Positions 43,601 through 56,700 of a stretch of DNA of 64,000 nt are shown piece by piece. How positions within the stretch are numbered: the stretch's first letter is position 1; each line of letters starts with the position of its first letter. The stretch covers positions 1,444,001 through 1,508,000 of the forward strand of contig OX387201.1 of NCBI GenBank assembly GCA_947561715.1, in the 5' to 3' direction. The notes beneath the pieces are model-generated. The model saw nothing but the letters and a program-made list of their open reading frames with translations, made no database searches and was not told the DNA's origin. The DNA comes from Ascidia mentula. Lineage: Eukaryota; Chordata; Ascidiacea; Phlebobranchia; Ascidiidae. The position numbers were made by a program, and so were the translations under genes.

Positions 43601-46600
43601 GTGCTTGGGTGATAGGTGGTGGTGGGTCAGGCCACTGCTGATCTGAAATTCTGCCTACTGGCTTTGAAGTTGGCCTGGAAGGTGCATTTTGTTGTGGAGC
43701 ATCTGTATCTTGGTTAAAGGAAGCATAGCTCCTTGCAACAATACTTGGGACGTAATTGCTCACTTCCGAATCAGGACTCTGATGTCTTTGAGCTTCTTCT
43801 TCAAACCTGTCTTGCTGAGGGCGTGATTGAAAACGAACTTGTCTCTGGTCATTCCTAGTTTCTAACTGGTCTTTGTATTGAGGTCGACTTACTTGTGGAG
43901 CCACCCTGGGTTCCGAAGTGTTGTACGTTGGGGAACCAGGTCTAGGTGCAGGTATAAATCCATGGGAATTTCCCTCTGGTGGAGGCACGTAGCTGTTACG
44001 CTGTGAATTTGTTTCAGGCGGTCTTGTGTCACGCACATCTTGATAACTTCCCTGATGTTGGCGGGTGTTAATGGGAAAACGCTGTGATTCAACTCCATGT
44101 TGTGGTCGTTGCTCATACTCAGCAGCAGATCTTCTATCACCGGCTCCATACGTTTGTGGCTCAAACTGGTTGCCTTGTTGGGAAGGTTGTTGTCGTGGGG
44201 GCTGTGAGGTTTCTCTTATCGGTTGGTATTGGGATGATGGGGGTGGAAAATTATTGGATCTTTGTTCATCTTGATAATACTGGTCATTCTCTGCTACTTG
44301 TCCTCTGTGATTTGATCTTTCTGCATAATTGGGTGACCTTGGCCTTTGGTGGGAGGCTTGACCTTGGTTATTTGGGGATAATGACCGCTGGTGTGAAGGC
44401 TGACTTTGGTATGGTGGTGACAATGACCTTTGAGGGGGCTCTCGACTTTGGTAACCAGGTGACCTTGACCTTTGGTCCTGACCTTGAAAAGGTGGTGATC
44501 TTGACCTCTGAGGAGGTTCCTGGCTTGTGTAACCAGGAGATCGTGGCTGATGGTATTGACCTTGGTAGTCAGGTGACCTCGAATCCTGCATTCGCCCACC
44601 GTATGTCTCCCTTTGCTGTGGGGGCTGAGGATCGTATGCAGATGACCTTGGTGGTTGCTGGGGATTATAGTCTCTTGGTGGCTCTGGTCTGGTTCGTTCA
44701 AAATCAGGCTGGTTTTTGTTTTGCTGGTGTACTGGTTGGTTGTAATGGCTTTGTTGAGGTCTGGTATCTTGTCGCTGATTGTAAACTGGTTGTGGTTGGT
44801 TGTTATGTGGTTCAACTGGTTGCTGTTCACGCTGGTTTTGATCTGGCACAAAAAATTCCTTTAAATTCAATTTCAGATGGCAATATGCTACAGTAGTTAA
44901 TTATAATAAGTGCAGATCAGAACGGGATTAATAGTACATGCACTAAAACACCACACTTATAAAAACTAATGTTGACAGAATCTGTAGAAGTTTATAGCTT
45001 TAGCATAATGTGGTAGGTACACAGGTCATTTTAGATTAGTAAAAGTTTGAAACATGCAGGAAAACTGATACTTGATAGTTTTAAAACAAACAATAACATT
45101 ATCTTTTCTCTCCACTTTTACTTCATTATTTGTGTTACATCTCCTTATTGTAAGTTCACACAAAAAAAAAAAAAACAACTTCTAAATTTTTATACTCCAT
45201 CCATGTCACCTGCAACCTGAAATAACTAATTTAATTGTAAAACATGTATTAGTATGATTAGGGCATTTCAAATCATGCACTATCTCATTTCACAATGCTT
45301 TACATTGCCAAGAAGGTTGATAATAATCATCATCATCATCATCATCATATCTTCTCTGATGCATCAAAGGGTTCTGCCCTTCGTAATATTCTCCACGTTG
45401 TTCAACTTGAAAGTTGAAACAAACAAACACATGCAAACATTGTATATGTATAGTTTTTTTGTTAGTACTGGATATTGTTTGCAGCTAATTTTATTTCAAT
45501 GTTTGTTTGATTAAATAAATTGAGCGCAGCATTGGGTAACTTTGTGTTTCAGTACCATCTGTGACAAGCACAAAACTAATCAAGTGCAGTACACAATAGA
45601 CATTGGGCTATATGCTAGACATTTCTAGCATAGGTGCACAACATGTACCTTTGAGACGGAGACAATTTATACAAGCATGCTGACATGCATACCAACCTTG
45701 ATTTTGTGCATTGTACTGTGGTTTCCTGTTGTCATTCTCAAATCGCACCCCAACAACCATAGGCTGCTCTCCGGAGTAGCTGTTCCTGCTTTGTGGAGGC
45801 ATACTAGGTGGCGGTTGCAATCTATCCAAATTATTCATGCTTTTGCTCATATGCTGTGGTGGTTGAGGCATCTGATTGGAATAAGATCGGTTTGTTGGAC
45901 TCTGAGGTTGCTGTTGATCTGGATCCGAGTATATTCTGGGCCTGGGGGGTGGTTGACCCCCAGCGCTGTACTGGTTACCCACATAAGCGGCTTTGGGGGC
46001 AGGCAGGGGAACGGGGCCAGATGGCTTGTCAAAAAGTTGTTTGGCAGCTTGCACGCTCTGTGGATAGAAAAGATGAATCTATATATTTGTCAAAAATACA
46101 GATTTTTGGTATTGAAAAAAGTTTATGTAAAGTTATATATATATTACTAATAATCATGGGATACACATCACCATATCACAGTTGGCTCATGTGCAACAAG
46201 GCATAGTATATTTTAGAAATCTAAAGTTATTGCTGTGACAAATTTATTACCGGAACATGGGTTTTGTCCACTCCAGGATTCCTGTTTTGTTCCCTGTTAA
46301 CTGATGGGGGTTGATAGCTTGTAACTGGCTTCTGTGGTGGAGCTGGCTTCTTCTGTAAAGTCCAATGCCTCTTCAAATTTTGCTGGTGGAATACTGGTTG
46401 GGACTGATCGCTTTCATTCCAATTATCATTCCTTCCATAATTTTCCTCACGCTGGTTCACGTAACCTTGCTGCTGTTGTATTGGGGGTGGTTGAGGTTTC
46501 GACCGATCCACATAGTCTCTATTGCCTCCTTGTGGCATTCTTTGTTGTTGATCGTAGTGTGGGCGCTCATCGTAAGGTCGCTCATTGTATGTTGAAGCTG

Positions 46601-49402
46601 ACCCATACCCACTACTGTCTTCTCTGTATCCGTCACCCGGCCGTTCATAATGATATTCATCTGGCTTGCGGCCCTGAGGTCTATTACAACATGTCGCTTA
46701 ATTCACTTAGAAATGCAAGAGCTCAGATAATCCAAGATTAAGTCTGCTGCTTGGCTGCAGTGCATGTAAAGGCTTCAGTTTACATTCAACATAATTGTTT
46801 CTAAATTTAAAAGCACTATAATTGCTGTTCACAAAACTAGTGATGCACCGAAACAGCATTTTTTTTATTCGGCCGAATAAACTGAAACTAATTTTGGTAT
46901 CCATCTCCTTAAAATCGCAATAAATTTAAACAAAACATGTGCTGGAAAGCATCTGATCCTATCATACAACCTTTTATTGGCACTTAAAGAATGCAGTACC
47001 AACTGCTTAAAGTTGATTTCGATGACAATTAACAAATAAAACACACTAGTACAGTTTGAACTATGATTCTAAACTATACTAAACTTTGCGTACCAGCATT
47101 GCATGCAGTAAAAAAGTTTCGGCCAAATAAATTTCGACAAACCGAACTTTCGGTGCATCCCTACACAAAACCTTATGAAGCATGAATAAACAATTTATCA
47201 GATAAGCAAAGTGGACAGTGGACAGTGGCCATCTGTCTGCAGCTTGCACAAAACAATTTATCATTTATATCCACTTGTTCTCACAATAGTTTAATTGTAT
47301 ATGCGCAAAAGAGCCATAATAATCAATGAGAGCTGCAGACAGGGTGTATACACACACTGTTTCGACCTGTAAGGTCTCATCGGTGCAGCTGTTGATGTGG
47401 CACTGTGCTAGCTGTTAGACTAGCCATAGTGCGCTCCACGTGGTTCGTCTGTGTTGATTGGTACCTAGTGTGGTTCCCAACATATCGACGATTGACCGAA
47501 AGGTACCACAAAGTGGAAATCTGTGGGCCTGCTAGTCTAACACAGTGCCACATCAACAGCTGCACTGATGAGACCTTACAGGTCGAAACAGTGCGTGTAT
47601 ACACCCTGTCTGCAGCTCTCATAGTTTAATTGTATTTTTTTTTAAATTTTGGGAATTATACTGATGGAGATGTCCATTAACAGGGAATTTTGAGTGCTTA
47701 AGTACCTGTCATATGCTGGTCGCTCATATTGTGGCTTGGAATGTTGATTGTGATCTGAATACTGAGGATCACGTCGATATCTCGGTGAAACAGGAGGTGA
47801 TGGTTGCTCCATGATCGGGGCCAGAGATTGGGCCTAATGATCAACACAACATTATGGACTACATAGATAAAATTTAAAATACTACAAGTGATTCACTGAC
47901 CCTAACTGGGCTTCTTTCACGATCGTCCTGTCGGTAAGGTTGGTTGTAATGTTGGGGTGGTTGTTGAGGTTGGTTTTGAGATCTGGATGGGGGTGCTGAG
48001 TTTTCGGGTCTACCTACTTTTGCGACAATTCCAAACACAGCGGCACCACCTCTGCTCGTAGCCTGCAGACATTGGCTCGGTTATCAGTGAGTGTAAATAC
48101 AAAATATTTTAATTAAAACAAGTAAAATTCTCCAATGTTTCAACCAGTGTTATGTTGGTCAAAATACAAACAGACAATTAATACTTACAGTAGTTTGAGC
48201 TAACACCTGTGGTTGCCCAAGTCTGCTATTTTCATTTACAGGTGATCTTGGCTGCATGCTGGGTGCAGGAGGTAGGTTGTAACTGTTGGGGGGTGCAGGG
48301 GCATCTGGAGGGGGTGGTAACGGTTGCTCTCTTTCTCTGAAATCATATTTAATACATTGCCTGCATGTTTGTACCAAGATTTAACAATTTTAAACCAAAT
48401 TGTTATGTGCATACCAAACTTCGCAAAAATTTGGAGAGCGTGCAATATTTGAGCATTTAAAAGCAATTTATCACTTCCTTACAACTTCCCTATTGTTTCC
48501 TCACATAGAAAATGTATTTCATGTCCGATGATATTACACATTAGTCTCATGTTTATACAGTTTGTTGCTGATGCTGCAAGGCATATTACTTAGTAATTTC
48601 ATGTTTATACCTTTCATAATTGTTGTTGCGTTGGTAGTCATTGAACCTTGGTCCAAATTGTTGATTGCGGTCGTTTACAGGTTCGCCCTGTAATGCATTT
48701 TTTGTCATGTACAGTGCAAAAAATATTATATTTTATTCACTTACTTAGAAAAGCTATATAATATACTTCTGCAACATACCAGTTTTCAACAGCAAACTTT
48801 ACCAACAAAATGTTCTTAATGCACAGTGTGTACAAAAAAATTATTCAAAACACTTATATACATGTATATATAAATACCTGGTTATAAGTACTTTGTGGTG
48901 GCCTAGGAGGTACATTGTTTTGTGGCTGATATCTTGGCCTCTCTGGCTGTCGATAATCCTGTTCATAATTTTCCTGGCGTGGAGGCTCTTGCTGGGGTGG
49001 ATATGACCTCCTTGAATCATCGTTGTATTCATGATTTCTGTTATAATTCCTGTCGGTATTTTCATTATAAGGAGGTCTTCTGTCCACAGGTTCCGAGTAG
49101 CGACTGTCAGATTGATATCCAGCATTGTATTGATTTCTATTGTAACTTTCGTCGTGTCTTCTGTCTTCTTTAGGGTAGTTTGAGGATGAATTGTTCAAAT
49201 TTCCACGATCATAATGATCAACATTTTGCTGATATTGCACTGGATTGCTTGGTGGCTGTTGCGGAGGTGGTCTTTGGTCACTCCAAGAGTTTCTGTTCAT
49301 ATCAGGCTGATAATGTGGTTCAGGTTGTCGCCCGTATCCAGTATTGTAGTTTGTGGATGGCCTTGGGTCACGGCCTCCGTAATACTGCACTTGCTGAGCC
49401 AT
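37658..49402 (-). CDS. Large Pro/Gln/Arg-rich disordered protein with RS domain, 20 exons, unidentified
   Basis: Exons: 48878-49402, 48611-48687, 48189-48336, 47901-48062, 47706-47833, 46251-46680, 45697-46057, 43309-44842, 43044-43110, 42809-42871, 42161-42344, 41662-41768, 41181-41247, 40571-40732, 39608-39848, 39307-39405, 38928-39158, 38415-38597, 38076-38148, 37658-37819. All 19 junctions keep phase, giving 1667 aa from MAQQVQYYGG. Most is low-complexity P/Q/Y/R/N. Non-repetitive islands: GGAAVFGIVAKVGRP (about residues 255-270), SVQAAKQLFD, an acidic run with DDDDDD, a basic helix KTARESALRNAAKKQDKALK, an RS/RD domain (about 1452-1528) and a conserved-looking tail (EPEWVEQYRRRR.., WVNDPRWQKKEFDINEYERD, EDWMRNLQEKNRKAAQRR). 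No folded domain is recognised. A nuclear RNA-associated or cytoskeletal scaffold role is possible, but I cannot name it. Further 5' coding exons above 49402 are not excluded. Confidence 0.85.
41916..41937 (+). mobile_element. hAT-type terminal motif (solo end)
   Basis: AGGGTTGGCAAATTTTGGCC resembles the 'CAGGGnTnGGCAAACTTT' ends of hAT-family elements. It lies in the intron between exons 41662-41768 and 42161-42344 of the large minus-strand gene. No partner end or target duplication was found. Confidence 0.3.
44320..44610 (-). repeat. Coding minisatellite in the large PQ/RS gene
   Basis: Within the 1534-base exon, the protein repeats a unit of about 14-19 residues of the form R-S-[RL]-S-P-x-[YFN]-x-[GS]-Q, at least six times. 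The DNA shows matching tandem blocks (plus strand: TGACCTTGGCC.TTGG and GGTGACCTTGACC). Copies differ at several positions, so the array is not recent. Confidence 0.8.
45319..45350 (+). repeat. (ATC)n microsatellite
   Basis: About eight tandem ATC triplets preceded by AATAATC, in the intron between exons 43309-44842 and 45697-46057. Likely length-polymorphic. Confidence 0.9.
46838..47163. mobile_element. Non-autonomous hAT-type element with 8-bp target duplication
   Basis: The left end TAGTGATGCACCGAAA and the right end (other strand) TAGGGATGCACCGAAA differ at one base. Subterminal TTCGGCC blocks are also inverted. The element is flanked by the identical 8-mer CACAAAAC at 46830-46837 and 47164-47171; 8-bp duplications are the rule for hAT transposons. 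It is 326 bases long, has no coding capacity, and lies in the intron between exons 46251-46680 and 47706-47833. Confidence 0.92.
47301..47620. mobile_element. Foldback element with arms over 80 bp and 15-bp flanking direct repeats
   Basis: Arms 47326-47408 and 47541-47622 are near-perfect reverse complements (both begin ATGAGAGCTGCAGACAGGGT and share GGTGTATACAC, TTTCGACCTGTAAGGTCTCAT and CAGCTGTTGATGTGGCACTG). A further inner pair is GTTAGACTAGC/GCTAGTCTAAC. The block lies between two copies of ATAGTTTAATTGTAT (47286-47300 and 47621-47635), which look like a 15-bp target duplication, although the last bases of the right arm overlap the right copy. Transcripts across this intron would form a long hairpin. 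The transposon superfamily is unknown. Confidence 0.85.
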
Positions 49403-50712
49403 TGCAGCTTTATACAAGACCAGTAAGCCAGCTAGTGCACCAGAATAGTGGCTAGTTTTACATACCGAATAAAAATTTACAACAATGATAGCCAAAAATT
49501 ATGAAACTGAATAAAGGCACATGTTTATGTAACAAAGACTGTTAGAGTGTTAAAGATAATAATTGAAGCAAAACTTAATCTTTACAGTAGCATATTTAAT
49601 TAATTGAAACATAAAACACACAAATTATTTTCCATTTTAAGTTAATTCTGTGGTTATTGCTTGGCATATTTATTGTAAACTAACTTTAAAAGGCTATTTT
49701 AGCAGATCCAACATGCTACATCGACGCAATCACACTGCGCTACTCAAACCTTGCAACTTGTTTACTAAACTAGGTTGTAGTTGTAGCAGGTTTTCGAAAC
49801 ATCTCGAGCTCTTAAAACTCCTCAGCCAAGCGTAAAAAGCAAACAGTCCCTTAAAAACGGCGAAAGTTTTTTTTCTTTTCGAAGGCGTTGTCCGATAACG
49901 ATAACGTTTAAATCCATTATCAGCCTTTGTTGATCCATTTCGTTTTTTTGGGTGTCTATTTAATAATTGATGAATAAATTCCATTAGGAGCCTCAGTTAT
50001 TTAAAACCTTTTTTCACTAAAAAATCAGAAAAATGGCGGCTATGTTGTTTCAACCGTTGTGAAAGTAGATGTCGGTCGCGAAAACATTTGCTTCTGTTAT
50101 TTGAATAACTCCTCAAATAAAAGTCAAAATGGGCATTGCTGACCGCAGCATAGATTGCAACTTGCGAACATTTCTGCTGATAACGTTCACCTTATCATAC
50201 ACCCGGGTTCAAACTGATAAACAAATTGGAATGTGGTGACGTGACTTTCGCACGTCCCAAACTTAACGACAAAAACTTACAAACAATTCGGTAGTTTCGT
50301 GTCCATGCATCGTGTTTACATGTAGAAGCAAAAACATTTAGAGTTTTGCGGTTAATCTAGGTTACTTTAGTGAATGTTGCCGTGCCAGTGGAACTATGGC
50401 TTGCTCATACAAATAACGCATTTCAATAGGTGTGTTTACTTAAGTCGAAGACGGAGACTCGCCGAAATGAGCACAAGGTATTTACTTAACGATCCTAAAT
50501 AACCTCATTACACCTGAGTGTCATGCTACGCTTCAGGCATAGTATTTTTCAGGTGTATTATTATTGCACACAAGTAGGTACAACGCATAACAAAAAATCA
50601 ATCTAATCAAGAAATACTAGGAACAAAACATTGCAATGGAAAAAACGTTGATTAGTGATAGCAAGTGCAATGTAATCGATGTACGTTGGAATTTGTTCGT
50701 CACCATATTACG
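49403..50712. other. Promoter-side region of the PQ/RS gene and VPS41 3' flank
   Basis: No exon with homology is seen. An 84-codon minus-strand open frame (49730-49984, starting MEFIHQLL, Lys/Arg-rich) lies in the likely 5' untranslated zone and could be an upstream ORF, but nothing supports translation. A YY1-like AAAATGGCGGC lies at 50030-50040. Confidence 0.4.
50030..50040 (+). promoter_or_regulatory. YY1-like motif near the probable PQ/RS gene promoter
   Basis: AAAATGGCGGC fits the YY1 consensus AAnATGGCGGC, often found close to animal transcription starts. It lies about 630 bases upstream of the PQ/RS start codon. Use as a promoter is inference. Confidence 0.3.
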
Positions 50713-53700
50713 TCACTGCCGGTGACGTACTTTCCCCTTGCACACACTGCAAGTGCCCTGGAAACAAATTTCATGTAAGTCCACAGTCAAGCTGTGTGTT
50801 AAACATTGTGTTAAATTCATCTGACGTCAATTCAACAATGTAGGTATGTTGGTGTAGTAGTATTTTCCATGTTGCAATGCAAAGTCAAGCGCTGAATGCA
50901 GTCGTTTTAACATGGGGAATTACATGAAATTTACCAAGGTTTCAATTTTAACAAAGAAATATAGGCTATACAAAAATAACATTCATTTAATTGAATGTAA
51001 CATTTAACATTATACAAAATCGGTTAAAAGGCCGGACTTCCAAAAATTACATAAATGTGTACGTTTATTCTAATTTATGTTTTATTTAATTTTTCGACAG
51101 AAGTATACGGTCTAATAAACACAATAAAATCATACCTGATTTTGTGAAGGCAGACAATCATCATGAAAAGAATGTTGACATAGAAAACATACGATAACTG
51201 GAGGATCGGTGGGATGACGAGAAGCTGTAGAACCTAAAGATCAAGTCGAAATAATATCAGCTTGTTGAGGAATGACAAATCCCGAACTCTATGGTTTATG
51301 GTTACGCATTGTTTGCAATGTGCTGAACACATTCCAGAAACTAATTTTATATTCTGGCCGACATAAAATGGTTTGAGATAGCAAATTACTAGAAAGCATG
51401 TAGCAGCCCTGTTCGAAACAAACATTAGGACATTTCCAATAAACCGCATTTTAAGCTTTTGTTCATAACAGGTTTGAACAGGTCGAGATGTAAAGACAAT
51501 ATACACAGAAGCAATAAAGCGGTCAGTTGTGACGTAACTTTACGCGCGAGTAGCTTGGGAAGGGCTGTAACTATCCAAGCGTTAACAATGAAACCAGAAT
51601 ATGGAACGCTTAAAAGTGAGTCTTGTCCTATATTTTAGTGTGGCTTCGCGACCACACGCAAAAAAAACGTTCTGATTAAACATGGTTAACAAAATTTAAT
51701 CCCATTTCGTGATTCCTTGAATGGATTTACTTTCAAGCCTCGAAAAATAGCTTAAGATATGAAAATGATCAACCGGCAGTTTTCTGCATTTGCTTAAATT
51801 GTGTTTACACTGACAAGTTAGCTTTTTATACATATACCTGTTTTGTTGACGAGGTTTCTGCCGCAAGCATCACAGATTCGTTCTTCTAAACAAAAAATCC
51901 CAATTTGTTATACAAGTATAAAGAGCTTGTTTACCGGTGAAATTTCTGATACTTACCGTCAATTTTAATTGGTTTCGTGGTGAGTTTAAGTTGTTTCCTC
52001 ATCAAGGTGAGAACATCAGACGATAAAACTTTCTTGCATTCGAACCACAGAGCGGTTTGCATCGAATAATCCTGGAAAATCGGAAATGTTAACATTGTAC
52101 TAAGATTTTAAACCAGGGATGTTGAAAAGAGGCGAAAACATTTAATGTAGCTTGAGATTGTGCGTTTGAAATTGTGCCAAATATATCTTGCCATGTTTGA
52201 ATTACGCTGTGGGCTTAGAGATTTGGTCAAAACTTTAATAAAACGCTGTAAATAGTTTAGACACTCCTGGGGACGATATTGACAGCACAAATTATTTGTA
52301 TGAATTTGTTATTGAAACCGCACATTTCAAACGCAACTTTGTGAACATAACAATTATCAAGTATTATAGTTACTTCTATTGGTTAAATTCAAACTGTTGA
52401 TAGGGAGGAATACACTTGAATCTGACGATTACTTGTAATATTTTAACGAGAGCGTTCCTCAATCCTGGAATTTCCATCCCTGTTGGAATCTTCCTGATGA
52501 GGATAATCGGATCAACATGAGTCCCAATGTTTTCAAGCAATCCACGGATGAACTCTTAAAATATGTTCTCGAATCAGGGAAACTACCGGCAGGTTATTCT
52601 ACACTCAGATTAGAATCACAACTCAGGACAGATTCAAGAAATTCTACAAGAATGCCAGCGCTTGGATTTAACAAGTTGAACTGTAAGCTTTGTCCAAGAC
52701 TTTTGTCAAAACAGGCGGAATTCAGAAAACGTTGCATGTATGGGCACAAATGCTGCATACCAGGCTTGTGTATCGATCTATCGATGAGCTCGTCCCAGAG
52801 ACTGGAATCGTTTTGTTCTTTGCAAAATTCGACAGCTCTCGATACGTCATCTTCGTGTTCGGTGATGAGTGACAACGCGCGCGACGCGTTTCCCATTCGA
52901 CCTGGGATTTATGAACAATATGTAAACGCAAGAAAGGAAAAACATCACTGTCCACACAAATACAAACGTATATTTTTGGGCCAAGTTACAGCAAGATTTT
53001 GCAACGTTGGACGAAAATACGCGTGTAAATTGTCGGTTGGGCTTAGACAAACGCCCAGTGACGTGTTTTTATCCATCTGTTTAATCGAGGCATTTTTTTT
53101 ACAGTCCAGGGCAATGTGAATATTAACGCTCACCGAGTAGAAACACAGATTCTTCAAAATATTCGCGTTCCTCACAAATCTTCAATGATTCTTCCAAATT
53201 AATGTAGTTGCTGAATAAAAACAAAATTATAGAATTGTTTTCAATCGTAGATTTATTTTAGGTAAAAAAAACTTTACATGTGAAAGCACAATAAAAAAGA
53301 TTTCAATTTAAGCGAAAGTAGTTTCTTTAATGAAAGTGCCCCACAAAGTCCTAAATACAATGGCAACGAAAGTGAAAGCAACTGTCAAGTTGTAAATTCA
53401 CCTCGACTTTAAAAATGGAAGCAACTTTTTTCTATCAAACTCGGCGTATAGTCGGATTTGTAGAGAATGATAATCTCCACCCAGATGGGAGTCACGCAGG
53501 AACAACGCGTGGAGGTACTGTGACGTCATAAAAGCAGTGGGTTTACTTTGAGTTTCAAGTTTCTCCGGGGTTCAACTCACCTTATGGAGATGGTTGGGTC
53601 TGTCTTTCAGTTCGGCAACCACCTGATCAACCTAAAACACAAATGGCAATTGTGAGGAACACGGCAAGACCCATGATGCACAATAGGACCTTGTTTCAGG

Positions 53701-56700
53701 ACCATATTAAGCAAGGGGTACGTTTTTATTGGTTTTGAGATGTAGTGGGCAGACAGAGATGGGGTTGTGGTACCAATCTTGCTTAAGTAACTTTGTACAA
53801 GTGGTTAAGCTACGAGAAATCTATCCACAATACGTCATAAGGCAAACCGGAATTCCACCATGCTTACACCAGGATAGGGTCAGAATTTAGCGAATGTTTA
53901 GCAATAGGAATAAATATCATTTACCGGAACATATTCCATGTGATCCAGCAACAGTTCAACTGCTTCTTCCTTGTTGAATTGCATCAGGGGCAAAACATTT
54001 TCCTGCAAAATACAAGCAAATGCTTTACTAACCCTTTTATTTTACTTGTTTATTATAAAGTGCAGTAACTAAAAGCATTAAACACTGTAAGCCACTTACA
54101 ATATGAATGCATGATCATGACATTTTTGATAATTCAGATTTTTATAACTTACCTGTAGTGCTTTGTAAAGATTATGCTTTCTGATCAGGTTGATGGAAGC
54201 AGGATGCTGAAGTCGGAGATAGATTGATAAAGCTCGATCAAAACGTTGGTCGGCCACATATCTGCAAGAAACAGGGTGAAACAATATGATTGTTGCAATT
54301 ACATTACCCTAAGATTATGTTAAATCACCACAGGCATATAGTTAACCAAACAAATACAAATCAGGCATTAAATGTTTTCAAATTTTTCCTTAAATCTTCT
54401 TCTAATTTAGGATATTTAACTTAACAACTTTTTAGCCATTATTATTATTTTTTATAAAACACCGCTTACAGCTTGGCGAGGGCATCTTGAAGTATCAGAT
54501 TCTTTGTATCTCGATCGAGATGTTTCAAAACTTTCATAGTCATGGACTGAATGTTGTACAGATTGCTCGGCCATCTGCCCAGAAGATCAGCAAAACCCTA
54601 CAATAAATAGGGAATCTTAAGGTAGATATTTCTTATAAACAGTCAAATTTATGATGAAAAACGATGGATATCTACTGAGGTGCAGTTATATTAACAATAT
54701 GGCACCAATTATTTTGCATAGCATCAGCCTACATTACACCAGTCATTGTGAAAATAATTGCAACCATTACAAGCAACAGCATAAGAAAAACCAGTGTAAC
54801 ATACATTTGTTTAGGTTTTCAATGACATAGTCATGATAAGAATTGAAATCAGTAACTTAGAAGCAAAATTCCATTCTTACATGGTGATCGTGTTTGAGAA
54901 AATGATTGAGGACTTTTTCATAACAGCCTGGCGACAAGTGATGATCTCCCAGAGGTAAATATGGGGATATTATCGAAAGCTTTCCATTGTCCGCAAATCT
55001 CTCCACCTGGTCAAAAAACATCGGTATAAAACTTTTTAATTTTTTCTTTATACATTTTTAACTAATGGTGGCTGAACACCAACATTCTTGTGAATATTAA
55101 ATTGGTTATCTGTGTAATGCTGAAAATATGAATCAAGGAAACAGTATAGTTTTGTTTACTGCATAGTTTCTGTTACTTTTTGAATTGATTGTCTTTATAT
55201 CTATGAGCGTTTTTTATTTACAACAGTTATAAAGAGAGGGACAGGAGCTTACAATATCTTCCCACAGTGGCACTTGGTTTCCAAGGATTTCCTGACAATT
55301 TTCTGCTGCTTCCATGAAATCACCAACACTCAGTAGATATGAAAGATAAGTCACACCAACGTCCTGTGGGAAGATACAGGATTTCCTTTGAAACATTTCT
55401 TCAAACAATGGCTTCAGTTTTGTGAAATGAATTTTCAATTTTGGAAGTACCCACACTTTACATATTAGATAACCATAGCAATTTCATACCAGCAAAAATA
55501 CTAATGAGACAAATTAGGTTGAAACAGTGCCATGGCCTACAGCTCACTGTAAAAACATTATCAGCTCCATTGCTTGTGCAAAAAAAATAGTTGCAGACAA
55601 AATCAACAATTGTTAAATGCCCAACACATGTTGTTCCATCTACACACAAGGGTGCTTATCTTATAGAGTTTGTCATCGAAATAAAAGAAATCCATTTGTT
55701 TAAAGCCTAGGTGTACAAGAGCCATACCATGTATGTATGTTTCTTCAGGCGTTTTCCATACTGTTTCACCGCCTCAAGTGCTTCCTTGTGATGGTTAATT
55801 TGCAGGAGCCAAGTGATTCTGTCATCTTCATCTCTTTGCTTTACGATGACAATGTCTTTTGGAGAAACGACGTAGAGTTCATTTCCATCAAACGCTGAAA
55901 ACATTTTATCACATTGTGGTGGGGAAACCTCGAGTAACGGAAGAGAAACTGTTAAATATATGACAGGTGGGCTAGTGTGTCACATTAGTAGCAGTGTTTA
56001 CACCACAGTTAATGAACTTAAACTAAAAGGGTGAGCCAATGGGCCGAATGCATGGACAAAAATGTTTAAACCTTAGTTTATGAAGAAATAACCTGTTTAC
56101 AACAACTGGAATGCAAAAAAAACACACATAAACTTCAGCATGAACAGTGTTCTTGACGGACACTAATCTCTATGCCGGAATAAATGACTTAACAGAGTTT
56201 CCCCTTGACTAATGTATCACAATGTGGATAAATCCAGTATTGTGTAATACTTCAACCTGACTGCATGGCACACTATTAAAATGAAGCAAATTTGAGTCTT
56301 ACTAAAAGCTCAAGAACTGATAGCAGCTACATATAATTCACATGCTTATGACAACTTACCAAGACTGTAATCGTTGCAGCGAAAACTCTGAAATCCTCTT
56401 ATAGACAGTGCATCGCGGGACATCTCCACAAAACCATCTTTGTTTTTGCGATCCAGCTCCAGTATACGAAGCTCCGGCCTCTGAGACATTTTGTCTCGAT
56501 TCTGAGTTTCACCTTGGCAAAAAATAAATGTTTGTCAAAATAGCAAGAACTTTATAAAACTCGCCTAAAAGGGTTGGCACCAAACTGCACTGAGACAACC
56601 ATGAGGGTTGACAGTGGCCATCTGATTGCATCTCACAGAATTTACAAAACTATAACTGTTTGTGTGTACTTCTATTTATGTTAAGATTAAATCTACAGCA

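Noticed and set aside
44084..44896. 270-codon open frame on the plus strand (and other long frames nearby)
   Set aside because: It is antisense to the 1534-base PQ/RS exon; the codon composition of that repeat-rich exon leaves few stops on the opposite strand. The minus-strand exon has matching splice phases at both ends.
49730..49984. 84-codon Lys/Arg-rich frame upstream of the PQ/RS gene
   Set aside because: Stops before any acceptor leading to the main frame and has no family match; at most an upstream ORF.
50466..50479. Plus-strand ATG followed by a donor-like AAG|GTATTT
   Set aside because: No downstream plus-strand exon continues the frame; the region is occupied by minus-strand VPS41.
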